Translations under genes and position numbers: made by a program
Part shown: positions 44,055-52,284 of the stretch, in pieces
Layout: the number at the start of each line of letters is the position of its first letter
Position numbering within the stretch: the first letter of the stretch is position 1
Source: JACCTU01 sp963737405
GTDB taxonomy: Bacteria > Actinomycetota > Thermoleophilia > Gaiellales > Gaiellaceae
Length of the DNA: 64,000 nt
Reading direction: 5' to 3'
Assembly: GCA_963737405.1 (NCBI GenBank)
Contig: CAVTSL010000002.1
Location: forward strand, 1-64,000
Notes under the pieces: model-generated
The model's input: only the letters and a program-made list of their open reading frames with translations
Told to the model about the DNA's origin: nothing
Database searches by the model: none

Positions 44055-44205
44055 CCGTTTCTCCGGTGAGCAGGCCGGGGGGATGGACGGTCCCTGCGGC
44101 CCGAGACGTCCAGGGCCCCCCGACCCACCTTCGAAGGTAGCGCGACGCGCGGACTCGACCACCGGACACACGACCAGGATCCGCGCAAAAACCTGAAAAA
44201 GGACG

Positions 44206-44556
44206 CTACGTGACCCTGAAGCCGAGCGTCTGCCGCGCGCGGTTCCCCCCGGACTGCGCGCGGAGCGTCACGGTCAGGCTCTTCCCCGCCGCCCGGCGCG
44301 GGACCATGAGCGAGCAGCGGGCGATCGAGCTCTCCCACGTCAGCCTCACGGTTCGCACCTTCACGCCTCCGGCCCGAGCCGAGCAGTGGATCGCGCCGGG
44401 CGTCCCCTCGAACTCGATCCGTGCCGAGACGACGAGCGGCGCGCCCGCCTGCGGTGTCGCAGGCGCCGCGGCGATCTCCGAGATGCGGATCGTCGAGTCC
44501 TCGGTGAGAAACGGGACGACGAGCGCGGCGACGGCGGCTGCGAGCGCGCTGCCCAT
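44206..44556 (-). CDS. Hypothetical exported beta-rich protein (116 residues)
   Basis: ATG at 44,556 starts a hydrophobic segment (MGSALAAAVAALVVPFL), a signal peptide or anchor. The rest is beta-sandwich-like: RISEIAAAPATPQAGAPLVVSARIEF, VKVRTVRLTWESSIARCSLMV, KSLTVTLRAQSGG. Two Cys (AIHCSAR and ARCSLM) could pair. It looks like an Ig-like or Big-type domain. No family assigned. The open frame continues upstream, but the helix marks the natural start. Confidence 0.6.
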   Translation of the reverse strand: MGSALAAAVAALVVPFLTEDSTIRISEIAAAPATPQAGAPLVVSARIEFEGTPGAIHCSARAGGVKVRTVRLTWESSIARCSLMVPRRAAGKSLTVTLRAQSGGNRARQTLGFRVT

Positions 44557-44635
44557 ACCAGGAAGGTCCCCCGGCTCGAATCGGGCGAACCATTCGATTC
44601 GGAGGAGATCGCCGGGCCGTGGAGAACGGCCCCGG

Positions 44636-44794
44636 ATGCACTCGGAAGAGAGCCAGTACGAGGAGATGCGCGCGGCCATCCGCGCCGATCGCGAACGCGC
44701 CGAGCACCGCAGGATGCGGAACGTCCTGACCCCGGTCGACCGCCGGCGTCGCGGGCCCGTCTCGCGGCTGCTCCGCCAGCTTCGTCTCCGCTAA
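44636..44794 (+). CDS. Small basic-acidic protein (52 residues), hypothetical
   Basis: ATG at 44,636 starts MHSEESQYEEMRAAIRADRERAEHRRMRN, an amphipathic helix with an acidic then a basic half, followed by a basic tail (RRRRGPVSRLLRQLRLR). There is no clear ribosome site (GGAGAACGGCCCCGG upstream is only partly fitting). It may be real; similar helical short proteins are common in actinobacteria. No function. Confidence 0.4.
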   Translation: MHSEESQYEEMRAAIRADRERAEHRRMRNVLTPVDRRRRGPVSRLLRQLRLR

Positions 44795-44890
44795 GCTAGC
44801 CCACTTCGCCTCCGCTAGCCCACCGTCCCGGCGGTTCGATGTAGGGTCAGAGCGCCGTCCGGCCCCAGTCTGAGACGACGAGGAGGGCCG

Positions 44891-45085
44891 ATGGCATTCA
44901 CCTTCAAGCTCGAGAACCCGGACGGGACCCCCGCCGATCCGCCGACCATGCGCTCGGCGGTGCCGACCTGGGAGCCCGGCGACCGCATCTTCCTCGGGCC
45001 GGGCAAGACGCTCCGCGTGCTCGAGCTCCGGACGGCGGTGGAGCCGACCCATGACGCCCGGCTCGTCGTCGCGCCGGACCACTAG
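44891..45085 (+). CDS. Small hypothetical protein (64 residues)
   Basis: ATG at 44,891 has an ideal ribosome site, GAGGAGGGCCG, eight bases upstream. The product, starting FTFKLENPDGTPADPPT and containing VPTWEPGDRIFLGPGKTLRVL and ending LVVAPDH, is a small beta-barrel-like protein with no signal. A perfect terminator hairpin follows directly. Regulation and start are thus clear although the function is unknown; the size and motif are seen in many Thermoleophilia genomes as far as I recall. Confidence 0.75.
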   Translation: MAFTFKLENPDGTPADPPTMRSAVPTWEPGDRIFLGPGKTLRVLELRTAVEPTHDARLVVAPDH

Positions 45086-45086
45086 G

Positions 45087-45121
45087 AAGGCCCGGGCTGT
45101 CTCGCCCAGACCCCGGGCCTT
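45087..45121 (+). terminator. Hairpin after the 64-residue gene
   Basis: AAGGCCCGGG at 45,087-45,096 pairs perfectly with CCCGGGCCTT at 45,112-45,121, starting two bases after the stop codon. It lies before the stop of the convergent YihY-like gene. Confidence 0.7.
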
Positions 45122-45191
45122 GTGCACGGGCCGAGGTCCCCCGACCCCTGCCCGGCATCAGTACAACGGACGAGCGTCGGAAATCGATACG

Positions 45192-46046
45192 TCAGGCCGC
45201 GCGGCGCTCCCAGAGCGTCGCGTTCAACACCGCCGCCGCCACGACGAGCCTGCTGATCAGGAAGAGGCTGAGGAGCAGCGCGGCCGCGAGGCCGAGGGCG
45301 CCGTAGGTCCCCTGCTTGGAGAGCGCCCAGGGCGTGAGGACGTACGCAGTGAAGATGTTGAGCACCTGGACGCCGAGGCCGAAGAGGAGGGCTCCAGGAA
45401 CGAGCGCCGTCCATGGTGCGTCGCGATGCGGGAGTCGGAGCGAGATGAGGAGCCAGACGCCGGCGAACGGGACGATCGCGAGCAGCGTCGCGAGCACGCC
45501 GACCCCAGGCGACCACGCGCGGATTGCGCTCGCGAGCACCGCAGCGAGCTCGAAGCTGAGCAGCAGGACGAGCAGGCGGATCGTTGCGAGCAGCGTCGGT
45601 CTCGGCGCGCGTATCCGGACGTCGGTCCACAGCAGGCGATGCGCACCGATCAGGACGCGGAGGACTCCTCTCGTCGCATAGACGAGGACGGGGATGCCGA
45701 TCAGCAACGCGTACCAGCGCCCCGACCCCCTCGCGGCGCCGGCGATCGAGTTCGAGACGAGCCCGCCGAGCCCGAGGTCCTCGGCGGCTTGCTCCGGCGT
45801 CTCCTCCGCTGCGTCGGCGGCGAAGCCGAGGCCTGCGACCAGCACGAGGGCGAGCGGGAGGAGCCAGATGAAGAGGCGGTAGGCGAGCGCGCCGGCGATG
45901 ATCCCGCCCCCGAGCTCGACGTCCCGGTCGACCATCTCGAACGTCGCGTCGACCGACTTGTGCAGCTGCCTCTCGGTCTTGGCGCGCTCGGCCAGGCGCT
46001 CCCCTCGCGCACGGAGCGACTCCTGCCACGTCCCTATGCGCCCCAT
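45192..46046 (-). CDS. YihY/BrkB family membrane protein
   Basis: The 284-residue protein (ATG 46,046) has a charged N-terminal helix (LAERAKTERQLHKSVDATFEMVDRD) then six membrane helices, including GGGIIAGALAYRLFIWLLPLALVLVAGLG, the family signature, and LVPGALLFGLGVQVLNIFTAYVL. YihY/BrkB proteins were misnamed ribonuclease BN; their function is still open (possible transport). It starts 13 bases before the stop of the AI-2E transporter-like gene, so the two are co-translated. Confidence 0.88.
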   Translation of the reverse strand: MGRIGTWQESLRARGERLAERAKTERQLHKSVDATFEMVDRDVELGGGIIAGALAYRLFIWLLPLALVLVAGLGFAADAAEETPEQAAEDLGLGGLVSNSIAGAARGSGRWYALLIGIPVLVYATRGVLRVLIGAHRLLWTDVRIRAPRPTLLATIRLLVLLLSFELAAVLASAIRAWSPGVGVLATLLAIVPFAGVWLLISLRLPHRDAPWTALVPGALLFGLGVQVLNIFTAYVLTPWALSKQGTYGALGLAAALLLSLFLISRLVVAAAVLNATLWERRAA

Positions 46047-47170
46047 GTGTCCCTACACGGTAGTAGGCGCGCGCGCCTGGTCCCCGCGCGCAGCGTCGCC
46101 ATCTTCTCCCGTCGCGCGGCGGTCAGCTCGCGGACGACGATCTGGATCGACGCGACGATCGGGACGGCGATGATCGCACCGACCGCGCCGAGCAGCGCGC
46201 CGAACACGATCACGCTCGCCATGACGAAGAAGCCCGACACGTCGGCCGCCCGGCCGAGGATCGTCGGCTGCAGGAGGTAGTTCTCGAGCTGCTGGTAGAT
46301 CAGGACGACGGCGAGCATGATCACCGCCGCCGTCACGCTCACGGTCAGCGCGACGAGCACGAGGATCGCGCCGGCGATCGTCGCGCCCACCATTGGGATC
46401 AGGTCCAGGAACCCCGCGATGAACGCGAGGGCGAGCGGATACGGCATGCCGAGGGCCCAGGCCGTGATGCCGTAGATCGTCCCGCAGATGATCGAGATCG
46501 CGATGTTGCCGAGCATCGTCCGTGACACGGCAGTGACGATCGCCGGCCAGATCCGCTGCAGGCGGCGCGCGCCGGACGGATCGAGCAGGCTGTCGACCGC
46601 GCCGACGAGCCGCGGCATGTCGATGAGCAGGAACAGCGTCAGGAAGATCGCCGAGACGAGGCTCAGCACCAGGCTGAACGCGGACAGGCTGACGCCGACC
46701 ACGCCGCCGATGGCGCGACCGATCGCCTGTGCGACCTGCTTCGCGTTCTCCTGCAACTGCTCGGACCCCTGGCTGTGCTGGTCGATCCACGAGCCGATCG
46801 AGGAGTTGTTGATGTCCTGCGTGATCGTCGGCAGCGCGTCGACGAAGTCGCTCACCTGGTCGACGAACGGGGCAATCAGGATGAGCGCGAAGACGACCGC
46901 GAGGACGAGGAGCCCGAGCACGACGATCGTCGCGGAGAGACCGCGGCCGATCTTCGCCTTCCGCTGGACGAGGGCGACGACGGGCTCCAGCACGAGCGCC
47001 ACGAAGAGCGCGAAGAAGAGCGTGAGGATCGCGGTCCGAACGGCGACGAACGTCCAGCCGACGAAGACGATCGCCGCCGTGAGGAGCAGCGTGCGAAACG
47101 TGATCGAGACGCTGAGCGCCCGCCCTGCGGGCGCAGGCGAACCGGAAGCCTGTGCTGCCTCCACGGTCAA
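46034..47170 (-). CDS. AI-2E family (TqsA/PerM-like) membrane transporter
   Basis: The start is TTG at 47,170 or GTG at 47,164. The 378-residue protein has the family's helices: TLLLTAAIVFVGWTFVAVR, LFFALFVALVLEPVV, a cytoplasmic/exposed helical domain (QDINNSSIGSWIDQHSQGSEQLQENA), LAFIAGFLDLIPMVGATIAGA with the conserved P-x-x-G, and LVLIYQQLENYLLQPTILGR. Members export autoinducer-2 or act as Na+/H+ antiporters. Co-translated with the YihY gene. Confidence 0.9.
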   Translation of the reverse strand: MTVEAAQASGSPAPAGRALSVSITFRTLLLTAAIVFVGWTFVAVRTAILTLFFALFVALVLEPVVALVQRKAKIGRGLSATIVVLGLLVLAVVFALILIAPFVDQVSDFVDALPTITQDINNSSIGSWIDQHSQGSEQLQENAKQVAQAIGRAIGGVVGVSLSAFSLVLSLVSAIFLTLFLLIDMPRLVGAVDSLLDPSGARRLQRIWPAIVTAVSRTMLGNIAISIICGTIYGITAWALGMPYPLALAFIAGFLDLIPMVGATIAGAILVLVALTVSVTAAVIMLAVVLIYQQLENYLLQPTILGRAADVSGFFVMASVIVFGALLGAVGAIIAVPIVASIQIVVRELTAARREKMATLRAGTRRARLLPCRDTWGA

Positions 47171-47188
47171 CAGGTACTCGGTCGGGGG

Positions 47189-48064
47189 TCAGGCTCCTGC
47201 CCGGCGGCGCTCGCGCCTGAACCAGAGCAGTTCGAGCGCGACCCCCACCACGATCACGATTCCCCACCGGATCGACAGCTGCGGCGCGACGAAGCTCGAG
47301 ATGCGGTGGTCGGTCCACCCCCGCTTGACGACCTGCTCGAGCCAGTCGTCCTGGACGAGGTTCGCGACGCCGTAGGCGAGGTAGAGCGCGAGGATCGTCG
47401 AGGTCACCGCGGCGAGCCGCCGACCCGCGAACGAGGGCGTGAGCCGCGTCAGGAGGAGGGCGGCGAGCGCGAGCAGAGTGCCGTCCATGCCCTCGTGGCT
47501 CCCGAGGTGCACGGAGGCGATGTCCTCGCCCGGCGTCGGCTCGTCCGAGCGGATCGGGTCGGGCGCATAGAAGCCAAGTTCCGCGAAGTCGTACGGGATC
47601 GCGGCGACGGCGACCACGAGGGCGAGGACGATGCGGAGAGGGTCGCCGGGCAGCCGCACTCTCGTCCACCCGAGCCGCGGCCAGGCCCAGACGAGCAGCC
47701 CGATCGTGATTGCGACCCCGACCGCGGGGATCGCATTCACTGCCTTCGCGTCGAGATCGTCGCGATCGACGACGCCGGGGAGCGCCGTGACGAGGCACGC
47801 GGCGATCGCCGCGGCGGTCAGCGCGACGACGGACCTCCTCGGCCCCAGCACGTCCAGCGCGAGCAACGCGAGTGGGATCGCGATGATCGCGTCCGGGAAG
47901 TTCAGCTCGACGAGCGCCCGGCTGAGGCCGCCGCGGAGGCCCTCCCCGGTGACGTGGTAGAGGTCTGCGGGCGGAACGCGCGCGTAGGTGACGAAGGTCG
48001 CGACGAGGACCGCCGCGAAGAGCAGCGCGACCGCCGTGAGCTCGCGTCGTCCCGGGCGGGTCAG
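47189..48064 (-). CDS. Hypothetical polytopic membrane protein, start at a CTG
   Basis: Using only ATG, GTG or TTG, the frame starts at TTG 47,866 inside a helix. Upstream, the frame stays open and reads LTRPGRRELTAVALLFAAVLVATFVTY, a natural first helix, beginning at CTG 48,064, twelve bases after the BON gene stop. That gives 291 residues with about seven helices (ALTAAAIAACLVTALPG, VGVAITIGLLVWAWPRLGW, IVLALVVAVAAIPYDFA, GTLLALAALLLTRL, WGIVIVVGVALELLWF). No family is recognised. Confidence 0.7.
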   Translation of the reverse strand: MTRPGRRELTAVALLFAAVLVATFVTYARVPPADLYHVTGEGLRGGLSRALVELNFPDAIIAIPLALLALDVLGPRRSVVALTAAAIAACLVTALPGVVDRDDLDAKAVNAIPAVGVAITIGLLVWAWPRLGWTRVRLPGDPLRIVLALVVAVAAIPYDFAELGFYAPDPIRSDEPTPGEDIASVHLGSHEGMDGTLLALAALLLTRLTPSFAGRRLAAVTSTILALYLAYGVANLVQDDWLEQVVKRGWTDHRISSFVAPQLSIRWGIVIVVGVALELLWFRRERRRAGA

Positions 48065-48075
48065 CGCACGAGGGC

Positions 48076-48528
48076 CTAGTGGTGCATCGGTGCCGGAGCG
48101 CCGGGCACATGGAGCAGGTTCTCGACCGCGCGGACGCCGTTGATCTCCTCCGTCCGCTTGACGAGCTCCTCGATGTCCTGCTCGTTCTCGATCTCGCCGC
48201 GGAGCTGAACGATTCCCCTCGCCGCGCTCACGAGGATCCCCTCGTGCGCCAGCGGGTCCCGCCCGAGCTCGGACCGGACGTGGTCGACGAGCGTGGCGTC
48301 GTCGTAGTCGCGCTCGACGGGCCGGCGGTGCGCGAGCCGCGCCTTGCGGGCCTGGATCCCCGAATGCGCCGCGCGACCGGTCGCCGCGAGCTGTCTCGTG
48401 CCACGGCGGCGGTACGAGCCCGCCTTGTCGCGGGCCATCGCCCGGCGCCGCTTCCCGCTCGCCGGATCGGCGAAGAGCGCCAGCACTGCCCCCGCGCCCA
48501 GACCGATCAGGAACACCCTGAATCGCAT
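48076..48528 (-). CDS. BON-domain protein with N-terminal membrane segment
   Basis: ATG at 48,528 follows a GGGAGGTC ribosome site. MRFRVFLIGLGAGAVLALFADPASGKRRR is a signal anchor and the DPASGKRRR motif seen in YtxH-like small proteins. After a basic linker, residues 72-142 form a BON domain (DATLVDHVRSELGRDP, LVSAARGIVQLRGEIENEQDIEEL, VENLLHVPG). BON domains bind membranes and link to osmotic stress. It may be co-transcribed with the membrane protein gene 12 bases downstream. Confidence 0.85.
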   Translation of the reverse strand: MRFRVFLIGLGAGAVLALFADPASGKRRRAMARDKAGSYRRRGTRQLAATGRAAHSGIQARKARLAHRRPVERDYDDATLVDHVRSELGRDPLAHEGILVSAARGIVQLRGEIENEQDIEELVKRTEEINGVRAVENLLHVPGAPAPMHH

Positions 48529-48562
48529 GAAAGACCTCCCTTCTGGACGAGCGGCGATCGTA

Positions 48563-48916
48563 CTACGACGACACGAGCTCGTCGTCGGAAGCGGCGGCGA
48601 GCTTCTTCGGCACGACCATGCGCCAGGCGTCCAGCACGAGCTCGCGCATCTCGTCCTCGTCGAGCGCGTCGAGGCGGACGACGATCCAGCTGTAGCGCAT
48701 GTCCGACGGCCGGGGACGGACGAACTTCTCCGGGTAGGTCTCGAGCGCGGCCTCCCGCTCGTCCTTCGGGAAGGCGAGGCCCATCAGCGCCTCGTCTTTC
48801 GAGAACGTGAGGTAGACGATCCGGCCGACGCGGAACTTCACGCGTCCGCGAACGAACGCCTCCGTGCTTCGCGGCAGCCGTCTCGCCAGTGCGCGGACGT
48901 CGTCGGCGGTCACCAC
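48563..48916 (-). CDS. MmcQ/YjbR family protein
   Basis: GTG at 48,916 (or the adjacent GTG at 48,913) gives VVTADDVRALARRLPRSTEAFVRGRVKFRVGRIVYLTF in two pieces of the MmcQ/YjbR fold (CyaY-like, DNA-binding in the E. coli structure). Further motifs are LGLAFPKDEREAAL-like GLAFPKDEREAALE, RYSWIVVRLDALDEDEMRELVLDAWRMVVPKKL. It has 117 residues and is cytoplasmic. The role of the family is uncertain. Confidence 0.82.
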   Translation of the reverse strand: MVTADDVRALARRLPRSTEAFVRGRVKFRVGRIVYLTFSKDEALMGLAFPKDEREAALETYPEKFVRPRPSDMRYSWIVVRLDALDEDEMRELVLDAWRMVVPKKLAAASDDELVSS

Positions 48917-49019
48917 GGCGCTATGCTCCCGATGACAGCGCCGATCGACCAAGGAGCAGAAGTGCGCGCAGCGTTCATGTCCATCCAGAAGGGCTTCACG
49001 ACCTCGGAGGGTATGACGC

Positions 49020-51002
49020 TTGCAGCACCGAACGTTGAACTTGGGGATCCTGGCGCATGTAGACGCCGGTAAGACGACGCTCACCGAGCGGCTGCTCTAT
49101 GCGGCCGGTGTGATCGACCAGCTCGGCAGCGTCGACGACGGCAGCACGCAGACGGACACGCTCGCGCTCGAACGCCAGCGCGGGATCACGATCAAGTCGG
49201 CGGTCGTGTCGTTCGCGATCGACGACGTCACCGTCAACCTGATCGACACGCCCGGGCACCCGGACTTCATCGCCGAGGTGGAGCGCGTCCTGGGCGTCCT
49301 CGACGGCGCCGTGCTCGTGATCTCGGCGGTCGAAGGCGTGCAGTCGCAGACGCGCATCCTGATGCGCGCGCTGCATCGACTGCGCGTGCCGACGCTCGTG
49401 TTCGTGAACAAGATCGACCGCCGCGGCGCGAGGTACGACGGCGTGCTGCGGGCGATCGCCGAGAAGCTGACGCCTGCGATCGTGCCGATGGGGGTCGCGC
49501 AGGACCTCGGGACGGACACCGCCGGCTTCACGCCGTACGGCGCGAACGACCCCGGCTTCGTCTCGGCGTTGGCCGACGCCGTCGCAGAGCACGACGACGC
49601 GATCCTCGCCGCGTACGTCGACGACGAGACGAGCGTCTCCTACGCCCGCCTCCGCCGGGAGCTCGCCGCCCAGACCGGGCGTGCGCTCGTGCACCCGGTG
49701 TTCTTCGGCTCGGCCAAGACCGGAGTCGGCGTGGATGCGATCAGCGCCGGCATCGCGGAGCTGCTGCCCGCCGCCGCAGGCGACGGGGATGGCCCAATCT
49801 CGGGCACCGTGTTCAAGGTCGACCGCGGCTCGGCCGGCGAGAAGATCGCCTACGTCCGCATGTTCTCCGGAACGCTGCGAACGCGGGACCGGCTGGAGGT
49901 CGGCAACGGGAGCGAGCGCAAGGTGACGGCGATCGACGTCTTCGACCGCGGCTCGGCGGTGCGTCGACCGGCGGTCGCCGCCGGCGAGATCGGGAAGCTC
50001 TGGGGCCTCGGCGACATCAAGATCGGCGACGCGATCGGAACGTCGGCGACTACGTCGAACGACCACCACTTCGCGCCGCCGACGTTCGAGACGGTCGTCG
50101 TTCCGCGCCGGCCCGACGACAGAGGCGCGCTGCACGTCGCGCTGACGCAGCTCGCCGAGCAGGACCCGCTGATCAACGTGCGGCAGGACGAGAGCCGGCA
50201 CGAGCTGTCGGTCTCGCTCTACGGCGAGGTGCAGAAGGAGGTCATCCAGGCGACGCTCGCGAACGACTTCGACCTCGACGTCGGGTTCCGCGAGACGACG
50301 ACGATCTGCATCGAGCGGCCCGTCGGAGTGGGCACGGCGGTCGACCTCCTCGGCAAGGGCGCCAATCCGTTCCTCGCGGGCGTCGGGCTGCGTGTCGAGC
50401 CGGCTGCGGTCGGCGGAGGCGTGGAGCTCCGACTGGAGCTGAAGGTCGAGTCGATCCCGCTCTACGTCTACAAGGACACCGAGGAGTTCCGCCGGGCGGT
50501 GGAGGCCACCGTGCGGGAGACGCTGCGGCAGGGCCTCTTCGGCTGGGAGGTCGAGGACTGCGCGGTCGTGATGACGCACTCGGACTACGCGTCGCCGGAC
50601 ACGACGGCAAAGGACTTCCGCCTCCTGACGCCGCTCGTGCTGATGAGCGCGCTGCAGGACGCGGGCACCGTCGTCTGCGAGCCGATCCACCGCTTCCACC
50701 TCGAGCTCCCGGACGACGCGCTCGGCCCGACGCTGCCGGCGCTCGCGCGGCTGCACGCGCTTCCGGAACCGCCGGTCGTGCACGGCTCGTCATGCACGGT
50801 CGAGGGCGACATCCCGGCGGCGCGCGTGCAGGAGCTGCGACAGCGCCTCCCGGCCCTCACGCACGGCGAAGGCGTGCTCGAGTCCATCTTCAGCCGCTAC
50901 GAGCCGGTGAGCGGGACCGCCCCGACGCGACCACGTTCGGACCACAACCCGCTGAACCGCGAGGAGTACCTGCTGCACGTCGCCGGACGTCTCCAAGGAT
51001 GA
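49020..51002 (+). CDS. TetM/Otr(A)-type ribosomal protection GTPase
   Basis: The 660-residue product begins at TTG 49,020 (LQHRTLNLGILAHVDAGKTTLTE). GTPase motifs are G1 AHVDAGKT, G2 QRGITIKSAVVSF, G3 DTPGHPDFIAEVERVL, G4 FVNKIDR and G5 GSAK. Unlike EF-G, it has GSVDDGSTQTDTLALERQRGIT and the C-terminal region of tetracycline protection proteins. The G-domain closely resembles Otr(A) of Streptomyces rimosus, an oxytetracycline self-resistance protein that removes the drug from the ribosome. No mobile element or other drug genes surround it, so it may be an intrinsic member of the family rather than an acquired determinant. Resistance is not shown. Confidence 0.85.
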   Translation: MQHRTLNLGILAHVDAGKTTLTERLLYAAGVIDQLGSVDDGSTQTDTLALERQRGITIKSAVVSFAIDDVTVNLIDTPGHPDFIAEVERVLGVLDGAVLVISAVEGVQSQTRILMRALHRLRVPTLVFVNKIDRRGARYDGVLRAIAEKLTPAIVPMGVAQDLGTDTAGFTPYGANDPGFVSALADAVAEHDDAILAAYVDDETSVSYARLRRELAAQTGRALVHPVFFGSAKTGVGVDAISAGIAELLPAAAGDGDGPISGTVFKVDRGSAGEKIAYVRMFSGTLRTRDRLEVGNGSERKVTAIDVFDRGSAVRRPAVAAGEIGKLWGLGDIKIGDAIGTSATTSNDHHFAPPTFETVVVPRRPDDRGALHVALTQLAEQDPLINVRQDESRHELSVSLYGEVQKEVIQATLANDFDLDVGFRETTTICIERPVGVGTAVDLLGKGANPFLAGVGLRVEPAAVGGGVELRLELKVESIPLYVYKDTEEFRRAVEATVRETLRQGLFGWEVEDCAVVMTHSDYASPDTTAKDFRLLTPLVLMSALQDAGTVVCEPIHRFHLELPDDALGPTLPALARLHALPEPPVVHGSSCTVEGDIPAARVQELRQRLPALTHGEGVLESIFSRYEPVSGTAPTRPRSDHNPLNREEYLLHVAGRLQG

Positions 51003-51809
51003 GTGCGTACGATTTCCGCGCAGGCCATGAGAGCGCTCAGATCTCGCAAGAGCACCGATCTGCTCGAGCTCGACGACGTCGAGCGGCGGCTGCGGCCGTT
51101 CTCGCGCCACTACCTTGGCCTCCGCTCCGTTCCGATCGACCACATCGTGGGGACCGAGGGACGAGCGGCGGCCTTCACGCGCGACTTCGAGCCGCGGCAC
51201 TCGTTCAGCCGCGACCGCCTTCGCTCGCTCGCCGGCGCGTTCCCCGATGGCAGCTTTCCGCCGATCGTCGCCGTGAAGCTCGGCGAGACCTACTTCGTGA
51301 TCGACGGCCACCACCGCGTCGCGCTCACGCGGCGGAACGGCGGCGCGATGATCGACGCGGACGTGACCGAGTTCGTCGCGCGCGTGCCGCTCCCGCCGGG
51401 CGCGGACATGGTCGAAGTCGTCCTCCGCGAGCTCGAGCGGGTGTTCATCGAGCAGAGCGGCCTCGCCGAGGCTCGCCCCGGGGTGCGCGTCGGCGCGAGC
51501 AAGCCGTCGCTCTACCTCGAGCTGCTCGAGAACCTCCAGGTGCACGGCTACCACCTGATGCGCGAGCGGGACCGGGTGCTCGGGAACGCCGAGATCGCAG
51601 GCGACTGGTACGACCAGATCTACGAGCCGGTCGTCGACGCAGCTGCCAAGCAAGGCGCTGCAGACATCCGCGACGCTCCGGGCGCCGACGTCTTCCTGCT
51701 CCTCCACCGCCGCCGTCGCGAAGCGTTCCCGTCGTGCGGCTGCCCGCCGCTCGAGGAGACGATCCCAGCGGAAGCTCCTCCAAGGCGCCGCCGTCTCTTC
51801 CGGCGCTGA
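51003..51809 (+). CDS. ParB-like nuclease-fold (sulfiredoxin-type) protein
   Basis: GTG at 51,003 immediately follows the previous stop; an out-of-frame ATG overlaps it. The 268-residue protein includes FSRDRLRSLAGAFPDGSFPPIVAVKLGETYFVIDGHHRVALTRRNGG, the ParB/Srx-like fold where DGHHRV holds a nucleotide phosphate loop. It lacks the helix-turn-helix of partition ParB proteins and has a C-terminal DVFLLLHRRRREAFPSCGCPPLEE tail with two Cys. Related stand-alone proteins may act as kinases or CTPases. It is co-transcribed with the ribosome protection gene. Confidence 0.72.
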   Translation: MRTISAQAMRALRSRKSTDLLELDDVERRLRPFSRHYLGLRSVPIDHIVGTEGRAAAFTRDFEPRHSFSRDRLRSLAGAFPDGSFPPIVAVKLGETYFVIDGHHRVALTRRNGGAMIDADVTEFVARVPLPPGADMVEVVLRELERVFIEQSGLAEARPGVRVGASKPSLYLELLENLQVHGYHLMRERDRVLGNAEIAGDWYDQIYEPVVDAAAKQGAADIRDAPGADVFLLLHRRRREAFPSCGCPPLEETIPAEAPPRRRRLFRR

Positions 51810-51885
51810 CGACCTCGAGCTCGGCCGGAGTCACGCCGTACACCAACGGGTCGCGCGCCTGACGTGCCGGGTCTAGGCTGTTCGC

Positions 51886-52281
51886 ATGGGTCGGACGCAG
51901 AACCGGCCGTTGCCGTTGATCCTCGCGCGCGAGCTCGCGTCGAACGTCGCGACAGCTTTCCTCGTGCTGGACCGCGACGGGACGCTGATCTTCTTCAACG
52001 ACCGCGCGGAGCAGATCATCGGCTCGAGCCCCGCCGAGCTCGGCGAGCTCTCCGAGGAGGAGTGGCGAGCGCTCCTCAGCGTCGAGCGGCTCGACGGGAC
52101 GCCGGTCCCGAGCGAGGAGACGCCGTCGTCGGTCGCGCGCCGGGAGTGTCGCCCGGTGCTCGACACGCTCGTCTACACGAGGCGCGACGGGCACCGCATG
52201 ACGCTCGTCGTGGTCGCGGTACCGCTGCTCGCGCACGCGGACGACCTCGCGGGTGTCTTCCTGGTCTTCTGGGAGACCTGA
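51886..52281 (+). CDS. Single-domain PAS protein
   Basis: ATG at 51,886 gives 131 residues: a leading helix (LPLILARELASNVATAFLVLD) and one PAS domain, RDGTLIFFNDRAEQIIGSSPAELG then LDTLVYTRRDGHRMTLVVVAVPLL. There is no output domain. It lies 3 bases before an MBL-fold hydrolase gene, so it may sense a signal for that enzyme or act as a free-standing adaptor. Ligand residues cannot be assigned. Confidence 0.8.
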   Translation: MGRTQNRPLPLILARELASNVATAFLVLDRDGTLIFFNDRAEQIIGSSPAELGELSEEEWRALLSVERLDGTPVPSEETPSSVARRECRPVLDTLVYTRRDGHRMTLVVVAVPLLAHADDLAGVFLVFWET

Positions 52282-52284
52282 GCG

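Noticed and set aside
46053..48110. Frame of 685 codons over the AI-2E and membrane protein genes
   Set aside because: It lies in a different frame with Arg/Pro-rich content and contains no domain; two true genes explain the region.
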